64,000 nucleotides of DNA from Hymenolepis diminuta (lineage: Eukaryota > Platyhelminthes > Cestoda > Cyclophyllidea > Hymenolepididae): contig CAADRB010000069.1 of assembly GCA_900708905.1 (NCBI GenBank), forward strand, positions 1 to 64,000. Reading direction: 5' to 3'. This document shows positions 52,750 through 63,986 of the stretch, in pieces. How positions within the stretch are numbered: the first letter of the stretch is position 1; each line of letters opens with the position of its first letter. The notes beneath the pieces are model-generated. The model ran no database searches. It was not told where the DNA came from and saw only the letters and a list, made by a program, of their open reading frames with translations. The translations under genes and the position numbers were made by a program.

Positions 52750-54355
52750 TGTCACGATTCACATCTGTTTAGGCACCAAGTCAAGCTAGCGTCTAAGCCA
52801 GTATTTTAAGTTATTAGCGGTTAGGAATTTGTCATCTGGGACTATAGAGTTCAGTTTCTCGGTACTCTGTCCGCTAGAGCTTTCTCTGTTTCCCTAAAGT
52901 TGGATGTAAATGGGTATTTAATCTCACTCTCAAACAATTGAAGTTGTTACCTAAAATTTTTATTAGAAGATTCGCACAAAAATAGTATATAACTAATTGT
53001 GTTTATATTTCAAAATTTAGGATTTTAAATAATAAATAATTTTTTCGATTTTTAAACGATAACCGTTCGACGTATATCATTGTTTCTTCCTTTTATAAGT
53101 CATTTATTAAGTATAAACTGAATGCACTTTGACGTATCTAGAGATTGCAGTGTGGAAGGTCATGGCCATATCCTGGGTTAATAAATTCATGTTTAGAAAG
53201 ATCATAATGATGATAAGAGCTGGCGAATGAAAGCACAACTTTCAAATTCTAGTAAACTGATTTGAAAGACCTATGTAACTCGTCGACTACAGTGATTTTT
53301 AATATTTCCACTTTCAAAATAGGTTTTCTTTTCAATTTTAATGATTTTATATCCGAAGGTCAAATTCATTTCGACGCTCTTCATTTTATGTTCCGCAGAG
53401 CAGTCCTGATTTAGGGAGGATTTTAGGAAACCTGAGGTCCGATAACTAAATTTGAAATATAGGTTGCACGGTAATTTTTACAGGGTTATTGTATCCAAAA
53501 ATAGTTTTCTATAAGTCTTAGTGTTCCAGTATTCTCCAGAATGCTGTGATAAGATGTTAACATATAACGATGGCTGAAAAGTATGAAAGAAAACAAACAT
53601 TTTCGAATTATCAGTTAGAAATGATTCCTCTAAATAGCAATAATTCTTTAACAACGATGTTATTTGTGGTTTCTTTGGTGAAGAAATGAAATAAGCCTTT
53701 CTTACTTTTGTTCACTTAATTTTGACATTTATAGTTACATAATTTCGGATAAATAGGGACATTCATGTTCCTAGTGGCATAATAATTACATAGTAGATAA
53801 AAATATTGCACATATTTGAAATGGTCATTAATTTCAAAAGGTGATAATTAATTAGCAACTTTTATCATAATTTCGACTTCAAAAATTATCAGTTTCAAAA
53901 TGATAATCACAGTCGTGTATTGTAAATTTCTTGCTTTTTAAGTTAAATATTATAAATTAATTAAATCCGCCGTAATATATCCTGAGATTCTAATATGCAA
54001 AGTCATGACGATAGCCGACCATACTTTGAATTCTGTGATTGTATATTAAACAAATAACGACGAGAGAGGAAACATATCTGTGCACTATCACTTTAAAATA
54101 ATTAGGTTAAATGTTTTTTTCTAACTTTTGGGTAAATTTGTTTTCCGTTAAATAAATAAATACATTTATGAGTGATTACTTTATCGTTACGTTTGGTTGA
54201 AAATTAAATAATATTGTAGTATACAAAACTGAAATCAAGATCTGTCACATTTTATGGTATAAATATTTATTATTATCATTTTATTGCAAAAAATAACGAG
54301 TTTATTTGTAGAAAGCAACCGAAATCGGTTAATAAATAATCAAGTAAATAATAAA
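52750..54355. other. Intergenic AT-rich stretch
   Basis: No gene recognised. Confidence 0.5.
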
Positions 54356-54359
54356 GTTT

Positions 54360-54600
54360 GTTAGTGAAACGTCAATGTATCAAAGATTCCTACATCATTT
54401 CATTTTTGGATTTGTTTTGTATAATATTTCATAAGAACTAGTTCACGTTTTAAAGTTCCAATTTTATGAATCGTCCCGTAGAATGCTGTATATACTAGTC
54501 TACGATGTCCGTTGATTATCGATTGGTCTTTTGATAACGATATTCAGTCTTGTCACGTAAATTCATTTTGTATTCTAATGCTTAAGAAGACAAAATAATC
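54360..54600 (+). repeat. Dispersed repeat R, copy 4
   Basis: It shares ACGTCAATGTATCAAAGATT, TAGTTCACGTTTTAAAGTTC, TCTACGATGTCCGTTGAT and AAGACAAAATAATCTTACGC with copies 1 to 3. Confidence 0.6.
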
Positions 54601-56570
54601 TTACGCGATATTCGGCAGCCCATATGATCCTAGTATAAAAGAGCTGAGGTAGGAAAGAACTTCAGATTAGCAGAGATCATTACGCTGTGCTCAGTTTCAT
54701 ATAGTGTGAATATAATTATCATTACCCACAAAAATAGTAAACAATGTAGGTTAGGAAGATACCTGAATGATAAAGGTGAGGGAATCGCGTTCCTATTCTG
54801 TAATCTCAACAGCAAATGAAGTGCCAAGACTGACCATCCCAATTAGCCAGTAAGTACTAGATATGGTAGACAAGACTTTGCTAGGAAATCAAGGTGAGCA
54901 ATTATGAAATTGCTTCTTGCACTAAAAGTAACAAATCAGAGTTAACAAATTTGTGCTAAAACATGTCTTCATGCTAAAGTGAAATTTAAAGGAAAAAAAT
55001 ACATATTTCCTTTTATACCTGGTTTGACCATGGTTAAGCAGTACTAATTAATTCAATTTAAAATAGTAAGAAATTGAAAATAATGTTTTTACTTTATTTT
55101 CACAAAAAGGCCTCCACTTGTCCCGCTGTCACCTCCCATTATCTGTGTATTTTGGAAAGAATGACTATTTTGCCACTGCTGCATATCTTGAATGACTTTG
55201 TGACATTAAAAAGTCTACATTTTGCCAATATGCTTTCTCTGCTCACAAAATATTTTTTGGGATGTCGTCTACTCAGACCTGGAATAAGAGAAGCGAAGTG
55301 CAGTTACTTCAATACGCTTTTGTCGCGGAATATGATTAGTGCTTGCAATAGCTAAGTTACCCATTGTTAATCACAAGATGTCCAGAACCTATCCTAAAAC
55401 CATTAAATAGCTAGCCCTAATGTACATAAAGTTAGGAGACTGGAGAACGCCGTGCTTGATTTAGAATTGAGCACTTACATATAGCTCGACTAGTAGGTTT
55501 GCCTCAGTTGCTAAGTTTGTAAATAAATGACAGAATATAAGGGATTATTAGGCAGTGATAGGTGTTTAACACTTAAAAAGGTCCCCATCGATATGAATCG
55601 CCAATATTTTATTAAATAACGAAAATTATTTACAAAAATAATTTTCCCCAGAAAATCAGCTTTTAAATAGAAACCCATTATCGGGGGTTTGTTTAGACTA
55701 CCTGCCTAGATAGCTGGGGCAGCATGCTCTTGTATATCGAATAGGTTGATTCGCATCCGGGAGTCAACCCAAGATGTGAATTGCTAATCCGAAACATTGC
55801 AAGGTCTCTAGGGCCTTAAACTATCTTTGTGATAGTCTTATCAGTTAAAAAATAGATAAAGTATGCTCACTTACATAATAATAAAAAATTATTACAAGGC
55901 TGCATTTCAGGACATTTTCTCAAAATAAAAGCAATGAAAATGAGTTAAAAGGAGTTTTAAATCCGTTCAGTTGCCCCTTATAAAGGCACACATTATTCAG
56001 GCCTTAGGCACAAACGACTGTGCCCTATTAACAACATAAACTTACTTATATATGATAGATGACTGGCTAGCCACTAATTGCGGTGATAGCCCATAACAGG
56101 TGATCTTACATATCCAGTTTTGAGCATGGGGGCCAAGCAATCGATAATCAAGTGCACGAAAGATGAGGCTTGCGAGCTTTGGTCCACTGCACTGAAAATA
56201 TTTGATTAGGCATCCTAACAATAAGACTGAAAATTTGGCTCAAAAGTAGTAACGTCGAATCATCGCAACGAAATCGAAAGTGATATGTGGAATCAGTAAT
56301 CCCAAGGACTTCCTATACATTAATCAACCACTAATGAAGACTTACATCATATATGCCGTGTTAAGTACAATGATCATTTTTCGTAGTCATTAGAAATATG
56401 GATTTCCATTTACGTCTTTTTTGCATGCCATGAATATACATCTGTATGTATTACGTCCATCATCGTCGTCCTACTCATGGTTAACGTTTGAGTGGCTTAT
56501 TTATAAATAACTCTTGAAAATTTTAGTGCAATTTAGTAAAACAACTTCCAGAAGGATGAATTAGTCAGCA
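54600..56570. other. Intergenic stretch downstream of SMG9
   Basis: No gene recognised. The largest frame (55074-55355, 93 codons) has no domain signature. Confidence 0.5.
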
Positions 56571-56572
56571 AA

Positions 56573-56578
56573 TTTATT
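56573..56578 (-). terminator. Poly(A) signal AATAAA of SMG9
   Basis: Canonical AATAAA on the minus strand, 36 nt after the SMG9 stop codon. Confidence 0.7.
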
Positions 56579-56613
56579 TACAAAAATACCAGGAAAATTT
56601 TAAGAGCTGAGCA

Positions 56614-59600
56614 TCAAAATAAGTCCTGTGCCATCAAGCGATGATAGTCAAAGAGGTATGATGTTTCTGGAGAAGATAAGGTCTTCCAAATTTCATGGGC
56701 AAAATCTAACCATTGTAGTTCTGTCATCGTTCCTCCACTTAATGTGGGATGTCTTCTTGGCGTGGAAAGTACGGCTTCTTGAAGAAGATACGCGCACTCC
56801 CAGTAAGATGGACTACCCACCTCAACTTCACCTAAAGAAACAAAAGGTTTATTTTACAGAAAATGTTTAAATAAGTAGACGGTTTGGAATAAAGGTAACG
56901 ATTACCGTTCTCATTAATAGCAGGAAGGAGGAACAAGCGTGATGTAGCAATTGATGATGAAACATGCAATTGCTGTTTGCGATCTAACATTATCTTTCTA
57001 AAAAGATTTCGCTTCTCTGCAACCCGGTAAATGTTTTCACAATCTCCAGCGTAAAAGAGGTCATCCTTCTCCTCCTCCTCCTCCTCCTCAGCTTTCTCAT
57101 CCCTAAATGCAGCCTTGAAAAGTTGTGACTTGCCGTAAGCCCTAGCATTTCGAGGAAATGACAGTTTTGATAGCTCTCTAATACAATCAGCAACTATCTC
57201 ATCTTCCGTTAAAGTCTGAAGATCCGACAATTTCCTATTAGTTGGACTAAATATAATAATAAGTGAATATATTAGAAATTCCACAAATAGAACAAAGGAC
57301 AAACTTACGTTTTGTATTCCTGCTTTTCAGTTGGTAATTCGAAATAATCCTCATTGGCACTATAAAAGCGAAATAAATACGTTTAGAAATGTTAGGTAGC
57401 ATTTTAAGAACTCTACAAGGAGGAAATAAGTAAAACAGTTCATATTTAACACTTCATCTCTCTTCATTTCAGTTTAAAACTTGACCTTTCCTTCATTGAA
57501 TCTGCATGAGAAAAAACAAAGCCAAATATTGTTCGAATTACAAAACGATACGGCTAGAAATGAACGAATAATAATTGCGATTTATCTCCTTACTTTTCAG
57601 TTTCAACTTTACTATTTTCTCCATCAGATCTACATAATCGATAAATTTTCAACAGTGTTTGATTTAAAATTAACTGATGTTGCTAGCAATAAAAACACAA
57701 TTCAACATTCTCAAACCTAGAGCAAAAAGGAAACGCGAGAATAAACAATAACATACAATTTAGAAAATAACGATTTAAAGGCTGTCTATAGCACAACATT
57801 TGAAATACAACTCTTCAGCAGTCAACTTTCAACAATCATACGATTGACAACGCTCGATTAAATACTGACATTCAATCAAATCAACAGCCCATTAGAACAA
57901 GTGGCATTGCCAACTGCATAAGAAATTGAGAAGCACGAACAATAACAGCGATAAAAGAGACAAGATATGCTAACACTTTACCTTCCTCTTCCTCCTTTTT
58001 AATTCCATGTTGGCATTCCTCTTCATTGATCCTACATGATAAATTATAAGACGCCGAAAAGCTTTTGAAAGAAATGTAAAAACGGCATCTCAATAAGGGA
58101 AAGCCTGATTCATTACTCATTTTTCAGTCTTATCAGTGGAACTACTTTCACCGCTTTCTTTCGACCTGGGTAATGAAGTAGTAGAAGACTATACGCTGCA
58201 ACAGTTGTATATAATAAATATACTTGAATGGAAAATAAAATGAGATGGTTGACGTTCGAAAACTAGTAGCAAAGCAAGATACTCCAATACCTCATAAGTA
58301 AAGTAGAAGCCAGAGCGTTACAATAGCACAAACAATAGCATCAGAAAGGGAACCACCATATACTAACACACTGTTTTCCTCTTTTGCTATTATGATTTGG
58401 CCCTTTCTTCCATTGATACTATTTAATATAACAACATCGAAGATATTGAAAGACACATCAGGATACACCAAAATAATATAAGACCGAATACTCACACCTT
58501 ATCCTCCATAACCGCCTTATCAGTAGAAATATTAAATTCACTATGTTTCGATCTAGATTATGACATAATAAATTGCAAACAAAATTAACGCAAAAACGAA
58601 TTAATAGTAAAACAAAACCCTTATGTTCTTTATAATGAATGGGAAACAACTGAATTTGAGCAGCAAAAAAAAAAACAATAACGCAGGTAAACCAGTCACT
58701 ATCTACTAACACTTTATTATTATTCTTTTCAGTTTCCTTTCGGTCCTTCTCTTTATTGGGCCTGCAAAATAAATTAATAGAAGTCTGAAAGTGTTTAAAA
58801 GAGAAAAACGATGACTTAATTCTTACTCTATTTTTATCGGTGATTTCTTAATGGTGAAACTACTATTTCCACTTTCTTCTGAGCTAGATAATGAAGAAAT
58901 GATTTACAAAGGCATCTGAATTAACAATAACTAATTTAAAGATCAAACACATTACGGAACAATCCTCTATTAGTGATTGTGAAGCCTAGGCCAATGATTA
59001 ACACAAAAAGTAACAAACAACATTGGTACAGAAGCCACCATGTACTAACACTTTATCCTCTTCTTCCTTTTCGGTTTTCTTTTAGTTTTTCTTTTCATTT
59101 GGCCTATATGATAATTTAACAATCTCAAAATGCCTTTAAAAGGATATTAAAGAGTAGCCCAATTAAGAAAAACCCGATTCTCATTTACCACAAGATTCCC
59201 TATCAGTGCAACTACTATTTCCACTCTTTTTCAATCTAGATTATGAAGTAATATATTTAAAATGCACTTGAGTCTGAGATTGAGACAGAAGCTATAGAAA
59301 TCGGATAACAAAAGCAGGAAAAAATAACAAGCAAAAAAGAAACCATGGTGTGCTAACACGTTATTTTTCCGTTAAACTTGTTTTTGTCCTTCCCTACATT
59401 AGGCCTACATTAAAATTTAATAAGCGTCAAGAATCATGCTACTATAGAGCCGCCCAATCCCTTCTCTCTTTCCACTAAAGTCCTCCTATCAATGGAATTT
59501 CTCCCTCCGTTTACTACACAACGAAGTAAATTTTTGTAAATACATTAGAACTTAAGGTTAGGGCAGAAGATCGGAAACGTTAGAGAATTATTAGCACAAA

Positions 59601-62600
59601 ATTCCTCTATTCTCCTCTAATGGCTGAGAATGCGTAGAATAGTGCAAGTATTAACAACAGTAGAAAAGGAGCCACGATATACAAACAATTTATCTTCTTC
59701 CTTTGTTTCACTTTCGTCTAGGTCTTTTTCTTCACCGGGGCTACATGAGATAAATTATTGTCAAAAGCCTCAATACAACAAAGCCTGATTCTCTACTCCT
59801 TTTCCAAAAAGGACTTATTAGTGGAATTATTACTTCCACAGCTTTCTTTCGCTCTAGATAATGAAAATAATGTATTAGGAAAAGAAAAAAACATGTAAAT
59901 TTAAAGTAGAAGATGAGAGATATTAGAGAAATAATGGCACAAGCCACAACAAATAACATCGATATAGGATCTATCATACATTAACATTGTATCATCTTGC
60001 TTTACAGTTTGGTTTTGGTCTTTGTCTTCACTGGAACTGCATGACAAATTAACATCTCAAAAATGTTTGAATGTGAAATAAAGGCAGTTTAATTCTCACT
60101 CATTATTACATAGTGACACTTTAAGAGTGAAAATACTACTTCCACTTTCTTCTGATCTAAATAATGATGCAAAATATTAAAAATATCACATAATAGATAA
60201 AAAGACAGTAGATAGCCAATTACTTGGCAAGACCGAGCGGTCCTTCACTAGTGACTTAGCTCTTGAAATCAAACATTAGCACAGGTTTAAATGGTGCTTA
60301 CACTCTATCTTCTACTTTATCGGTATCGGTTTGGTCCTTTCCATCAACTCTTTATGATGAATAAGTACATCGATATGGGTTTGAGGAAATAAAGAGAAAA
60401 TATTAAACAGACTGTTCTTAACAAAAGAACTACTATCAAATTCAATGTAATTAGATAATGATGTATAATAAATTGAGAATCGACCTAAAAATATTGACCT
60501 TCTCTCAAAGAAAATAACCGCCATCTTACCCCACATTCAGATCGTCTAGGGTATTTTCTTCCTTGGATCTACACAATGAACAAAATGTTAGAAATAAGCA
60601 ATTTAAATTAGAGGAAAATTAACACTAGCTGTTTTCAAGTGGATTGTATTCCCACCTATCCACTACTACTTCAACATCCGAATACTTCTTAGGATTGAAG
60701 TTGCTATCACTTTCGTAACGCCTACAATGGAACAAACATCGAAAAGCGTTTTACTTAGAAATAGAGAAAAAGCATTTATTTTAATTGAAAAGGATTATTC
60801 TTACTTCGCGTATGCATCTTTTTCAGAATCGGCTCTATTTTTCTCTTGTTGATCGTCCCCATCTTCAGAAACGTCACCTAAGTTCAGAGGAGTATTTGAC
60901 ATAAATAATGGTCAAGTTCCAAGCACATTACTCTTTAACACAATTCCGTGATCGGTACATAACATCCAGAAGCTTCTCTAGCGAAGATGATATTTTACTT
61001 CCATTTACTTGATCACTTTAACCCATGTGATTAATAATATTGGGTGTATAAATGAGCATCGAACCTGAGTCCCTAGCTTTGAAGATTTAGACATTGACCA
61101 TTACCTATGTATGAATTTCAACTAGGAAACTATTTCGAGATTCGTCCAGTTCTACCTAATTTAGGACTGATTAACATACTGTAAGCCATCAAACATGCCG
61201 AAACGAAAGCAGGTTGAGTAACCTGGCCAGATAGTATGGAAGCACTTACCAGTGCGTGATCAATATGAGAGCGGAATTAATCCGAAGGATGCTTGCCTGT
61301 AGAGATATACTCAACTTCTGATCCCGCGCTGATTAGATAGAAGTGGCCATGGTGGCAAGATGATCGCTACTTCTAGCATTTATACCCTTTAGTTTTCTCA
61401 ATCTATCTTCCTATCTTCCATGCTCTTATCGAAATTTATGCTCCCCACTTTGTATCACCTTATATATGTATGACGTTACTTAATAGAGGCTTAAATATAT
61501 CACGCTTCCTACGATAGGCTAAAAAAATCGGCATAATAGAATACACGTTAGATCGTTGGAAGAATAAATCTCTCAATAAATAAACACAAGCTCATCGAAA
61601 ACTCACTAGTTAAAGAAGCGATTGTGAAATACTGCGATCGCAAAGGATAAAACAAAGAATGGATAGCAAAAACGTACCGATAACAGAACGATTAATCGAC
61701 TTCCTTTTCCAACGATCTACCATAAAATCATTTGATTTACATTTTAATACACCGCGAGAAACTTAACAGAAATAAATCAAGGATCGAAATATCTCAAAAT
61801 CTACATGCGGTACCGTGCTAATTTTAAGACGTAATAAGAAATCCCATCAGTTTCAGGGATCGGCGCAAATATGATGAAGGACACTTCAAATAAGGCTGCT
61901 GAGTCAAGTAGGTTGTTCAAAAAGGATCCAAAGATATCAAAGTAGTACCCCGATATTTTTCCAACCACCTCAAGCACTTTTGAGTGGCATTAGGGAGCTA
62001 ATAAGGGAAATATGATCACGTAAGCCACCACACACCTTGGTACTGAGGATTTTGAAAGTAGGATAAGAATAGTCTTGACAGTTGGTACGCAAACACTTGC
62101 CAGCACGCGGTCGCATGAGATCAGAGGATCAATAAGAAGCTTGAGCATGGACTACATGCTACATAATATATAAGTGGCCTTTGTGAAAAGATAGTCATTT
62201 ACTTTAACTTCTGAAGCCTTAATGCATCTTGGTCTATTTTGAGATTTCTTACTCATGGAGGATTTTATGACTTCTCTTTTAAATTTAAATTTTTATTTAG
62301 ATTACACTTATATTACTAAGAAGTGAATTAATTTGTTAAATTATATCAAATTAGTTTAATTGCAACATAACAGTCATCTGAGTTAACATTTATGAAGGAA
62401 AATATTTAGTAGAAGGAATAGCGACAATGGTAATTAGATACAGCAACTCACTTTCCTCATCCTCATCGTCCAAAAGGGTAAATGAACGTGATTGTTCACC
62501 CGAAACCTTGCGACAATTCTGGCTCGATCCCTTGAGGACTTTTGGACCAACATTCACAAAAGATTCCAATTCAAGTCGCATAGGAAACATTCTAGTGAGA

Positions 62601-63959
62601 AGCCGCTTATACTCTTTTAAACGCTTTTCACTTTTACGTGGGTTTATAAATACTTCAACAGGAGCACAATTGTAGACGTGCAGTAAACTAGCCGAGTAGT
62701 CAGTTAAGCCTACAAGAAATTACAGAAGACAACGGCTGAAATGGATATAAGTACACAAAAACGAGATTAATCTATAAGCACACACTTTGGAGTTTATTTA
62801 CGTAATTCTGCACCTCAGTTTGTTCATTGGCAACATTTGAAGCTTGGTATTTTGTCTGTATTGGAACTCCAGTATCTGAAGAAGGATTTTCCATCTCATG
62901 AGGGGGTAATTCTTTTGCGAATTCATCAGGGCGATTTTGACCAAGATCTTTAGTATCTGAACTCGGAGCTTCATTCACATCAATAATTTCTTCTTCATCC
63001 TCTTCGATTCCCTCCTTGTCACCACCCTCCATCACCTTGCCATCGCCGGGCTTAAGGATATGCGCAGTCATATTGCGCGGTTTGTGAGCAAGTGAGATTT
63101 CATTGACCAAAACAAGGGGCTTCCACCCAAAGCCACGATCAATCAGCCGAAGTAGAGTTGGATCACTTAAATTGTCTTGAACGCAAACCACAACATGACA
63201 AACACTTGCCAAGAATGAGACCAGCTAAAATGAATAAGGTTGTGAAATGTGACGAACTTGGATGAACTAGAGGGTTATCGAACAAGAATTAGGAAATTTG
63301 AAACCTGGAGTGAGACGATCTCTGCAACGGTTTCAAGGGACCAATTTTTCATCAATCGAGATGGACCTCTATCACTTGTTTCACTGGCTTCACTAAGCTC
63401 TCCGCTAGATGCATAATTAGCCTTCGTTTTTACGTCGCATAAGCCACCTTTACAGAAGACATCTGCAGCTGTCCAATCAAGAAGGGGTTGCGTATCGAGA
63501 ATAATTACACGATCGTGAGTTATAAGCACATCAACACCAATTTGGGTCTGAGAGTAACAAGAAACCAAAGTATCTACTGTCTGAACTGGAAATGGCGTTT
63601 CAAGGTTGGGCTCATCTTCGATAGCGTTTGCGACCAGATTAGCGACAGTGGATTTCCCCACACCCTAGAAATGAGTCAAACAAACGGTTAATATAACACA
63701 CATCGGTGCCCACCTTGCGACCAATAATTCCAACAACGAGAAAACCGGTATTACTTTTGAAGAAGGATCGTAGACGATCCGTATATTTGAATTCAAAGTT
63801 TTCGTCCACTAGTTTCAGTGGATTGTGCATGGGTTCTTCGCATACCCTCTTTACTTCCTTGTTGGCTTTACCAGCGCCAACAGGAAGATTCGGTTTAATT
63901 TCTTCAGTGAATAAATCGCGAATACTTGAAGGTTTGCGTGACTTAGACTTTTTGCCCAT
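56614..63959 (-). CDS. SMG9: SMG9, nonsense-mediated mRNA decay factor, with mini-exon insert
   Basis: SMG9 pairs with SMG8 to hold the UPF1 kinase SMG1 in check. Core exons: 63959-63714, 63664-63305, 63224-62786 and 62709-62452, then mini-exons 60877 to 57309, then 57246-56906 and 56831-56614. Joining these with the intact mini-exons gives 2712 nt in one frame (903 residues). Seen: P-loop GRKGVGKST at 80-88, split by intron 1; DRVIILDTQPLLDW (family ERIVFLDTQPIL); SVCHVVVCVQDNLSDPTLL (family TVCHVVIVVQDWFTDLSLY); SLLHVYNC; then LFLLPAINENG and a C-terminus HEIWKTLSSPETSYLF / HRLMA matching the family's AARIWDGVRKSS...YSRLLA. Introns 1-3 are 49, 80 and 76 nt. The exon 3 donor (A|GTGTGT) is weak but is the only one I found that keeps frame. 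The N-terminus is shorter than the human one. Confidence 0.9.
57066..57089. repeat. (CTC)n run encoding poly-Glu in SMG9
   Basis: A trinucleotide run in the penultimate SMG9 exon, read on the minus strand as GAG codons (AEEEEEEKDD). It may vary in length between individuals. Confidence 0.85.
57440..57501 (-). pseudogene. Decayed type-A mini-exon
   Basis: It has a good acceptor (CATGCAG|A) and type-A similarity (TTCAATGAAGGAAAGG...AACTGAAA), but an in-frame TAA follows after eight codons and the usual donor reads GTTAAA. It could still serve as a 21-nt exon through a GTTTTA donor; otherwise it is a relic. Confidence 0.5.
58117..58165 (-). pseudogene. Decayed type-B mini-exon (TGA at donor)
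   Basis: Very well-preserved type-B coding sequence (SKESGESSSTDKTEK), but the exon reaches TGA right at its donor (TGA|GTAATG) and the length no longer gives phase 2. Inclusion would end translation. Confidence 0.55.
59050..59103 (-). other. Mini-exon with in-frame stop (possible poison exon)
   Basis: Type-A mini-exon of 54 nt with an intact acceptor (ATATAG|G), an intact donor (GT|GTTAGT) and phase 2 at both ends. The seventh full codon is TAA (59084-59082), and the frame continues in normal type-A style (KKTEKEEEDK) after it. The symmetrical phase means skipping keeps SMG9 in frame, while inclusion would create an early stop and an NMD target. Confidence 0.6.
59180..59235 (-). pseudogene. 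Decayed type-B mini-exon
   Basis: Acceptor TAATCTAG|A and coding similarity (LKKSGNSSCTDRES) are kept. The donor block that reads GAGTAAGA/GAGTAGAG elsewhere is reduced to TGAGAATC, and no phase-2 donor remains. Confidence 0.5.
59460..59513 (-). pseudogene. Decayed type-B mini-exon
   Basis: The acceptor survives (GTGTAG|T) but deletions shift the frame into a stop within eight codons. It is aligned with type B through TTCCATTGATAGGA. Confidence 0.45.
60400..60455 (-). pseudogene. Decayed type-B mini-exon (acceptor lost)
   Basis: Type-B flank CATTATCTA is present but the AG acceptor reads ATTAC. Coding similarity (FDSSSFVKN) is weak. It sits exactly where the A/B alternation predicts a B copy. 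Confidence 0.45.
60878..62451 (-). other. SMG9 intron 4 (1574 nt) with an internal duplicated segment
   Basis: The intron joins exon 4 (donor A|GTGAGT) to the first mini-exon (acceptor ACTTAG|GT). It holds two diverged related segments, near 61200-61360 and 62050-62190. Both contain the pattern AGCACTTACCAGTGCGTGAT / ACACTTGCCAGCACGCGGTC and end in AAGTGGCC. No coding pattern was seen. Confidence 0.55.
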
Positions 63960-63961
63960 GT

Positions 63962-63986
63962 TCCTACATTACAGAAAACCAAAACA
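63962..63986 (-). promoter_or_regulatory. Splice acceptor 4 nt upstream of the SMG9 start codon
   Basis: On the minus strand a T-rich tract leads into TGTAATGTAG|GAAC-ATG. This is a strong 3' splice site immediately before the start. It implies either a 5'UTR intron whose donor lies beyond the window or spliced-leader trans-splicing, which is known in flatworms. Confidence 0.55.

Larger units (their letters stand above)
57309..60877 (-). repeat. Tandem array of symmetrical mini-exons within SMG9
   Basis: Alternating exon types, in transcript order. Type A: 60877-60805, 60568-60530, 60349-60302, 60036-59986, 59740-59687, 59404-59360, 59103-59050, 58761-58711, 58418-58368, 58031-57975 and 57359-57309. 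Type B: 60721-60656, 60156-60100, 59853-59797, 58883-58827 and 58552-58496. A short 36-nt exon lies at 57629-57594. Type A typically reads PNEEKDxxETEKEEDKV with acceptor ATGTAG|G and donor GT|GTTAGT. Type B typically reads SKESGxSSxTDK with acceptor ATTATCTAG and donor GA|GTAAGA. All internal ones start and end in phase 2 (1 + 3n + 2 nt). Type-A starts are mostly 296 to 387 bp apart and intron flanks are shared, so whole units were duplicated. The product is a Lys/Glu/Asp/Ser-rich, probably disordered insert. Confidence 0.78.

Noticed and set aside
62427..62675. 82-codon plus-strand open frame
   Set aside because: Antisense to SMG9 exon 4.
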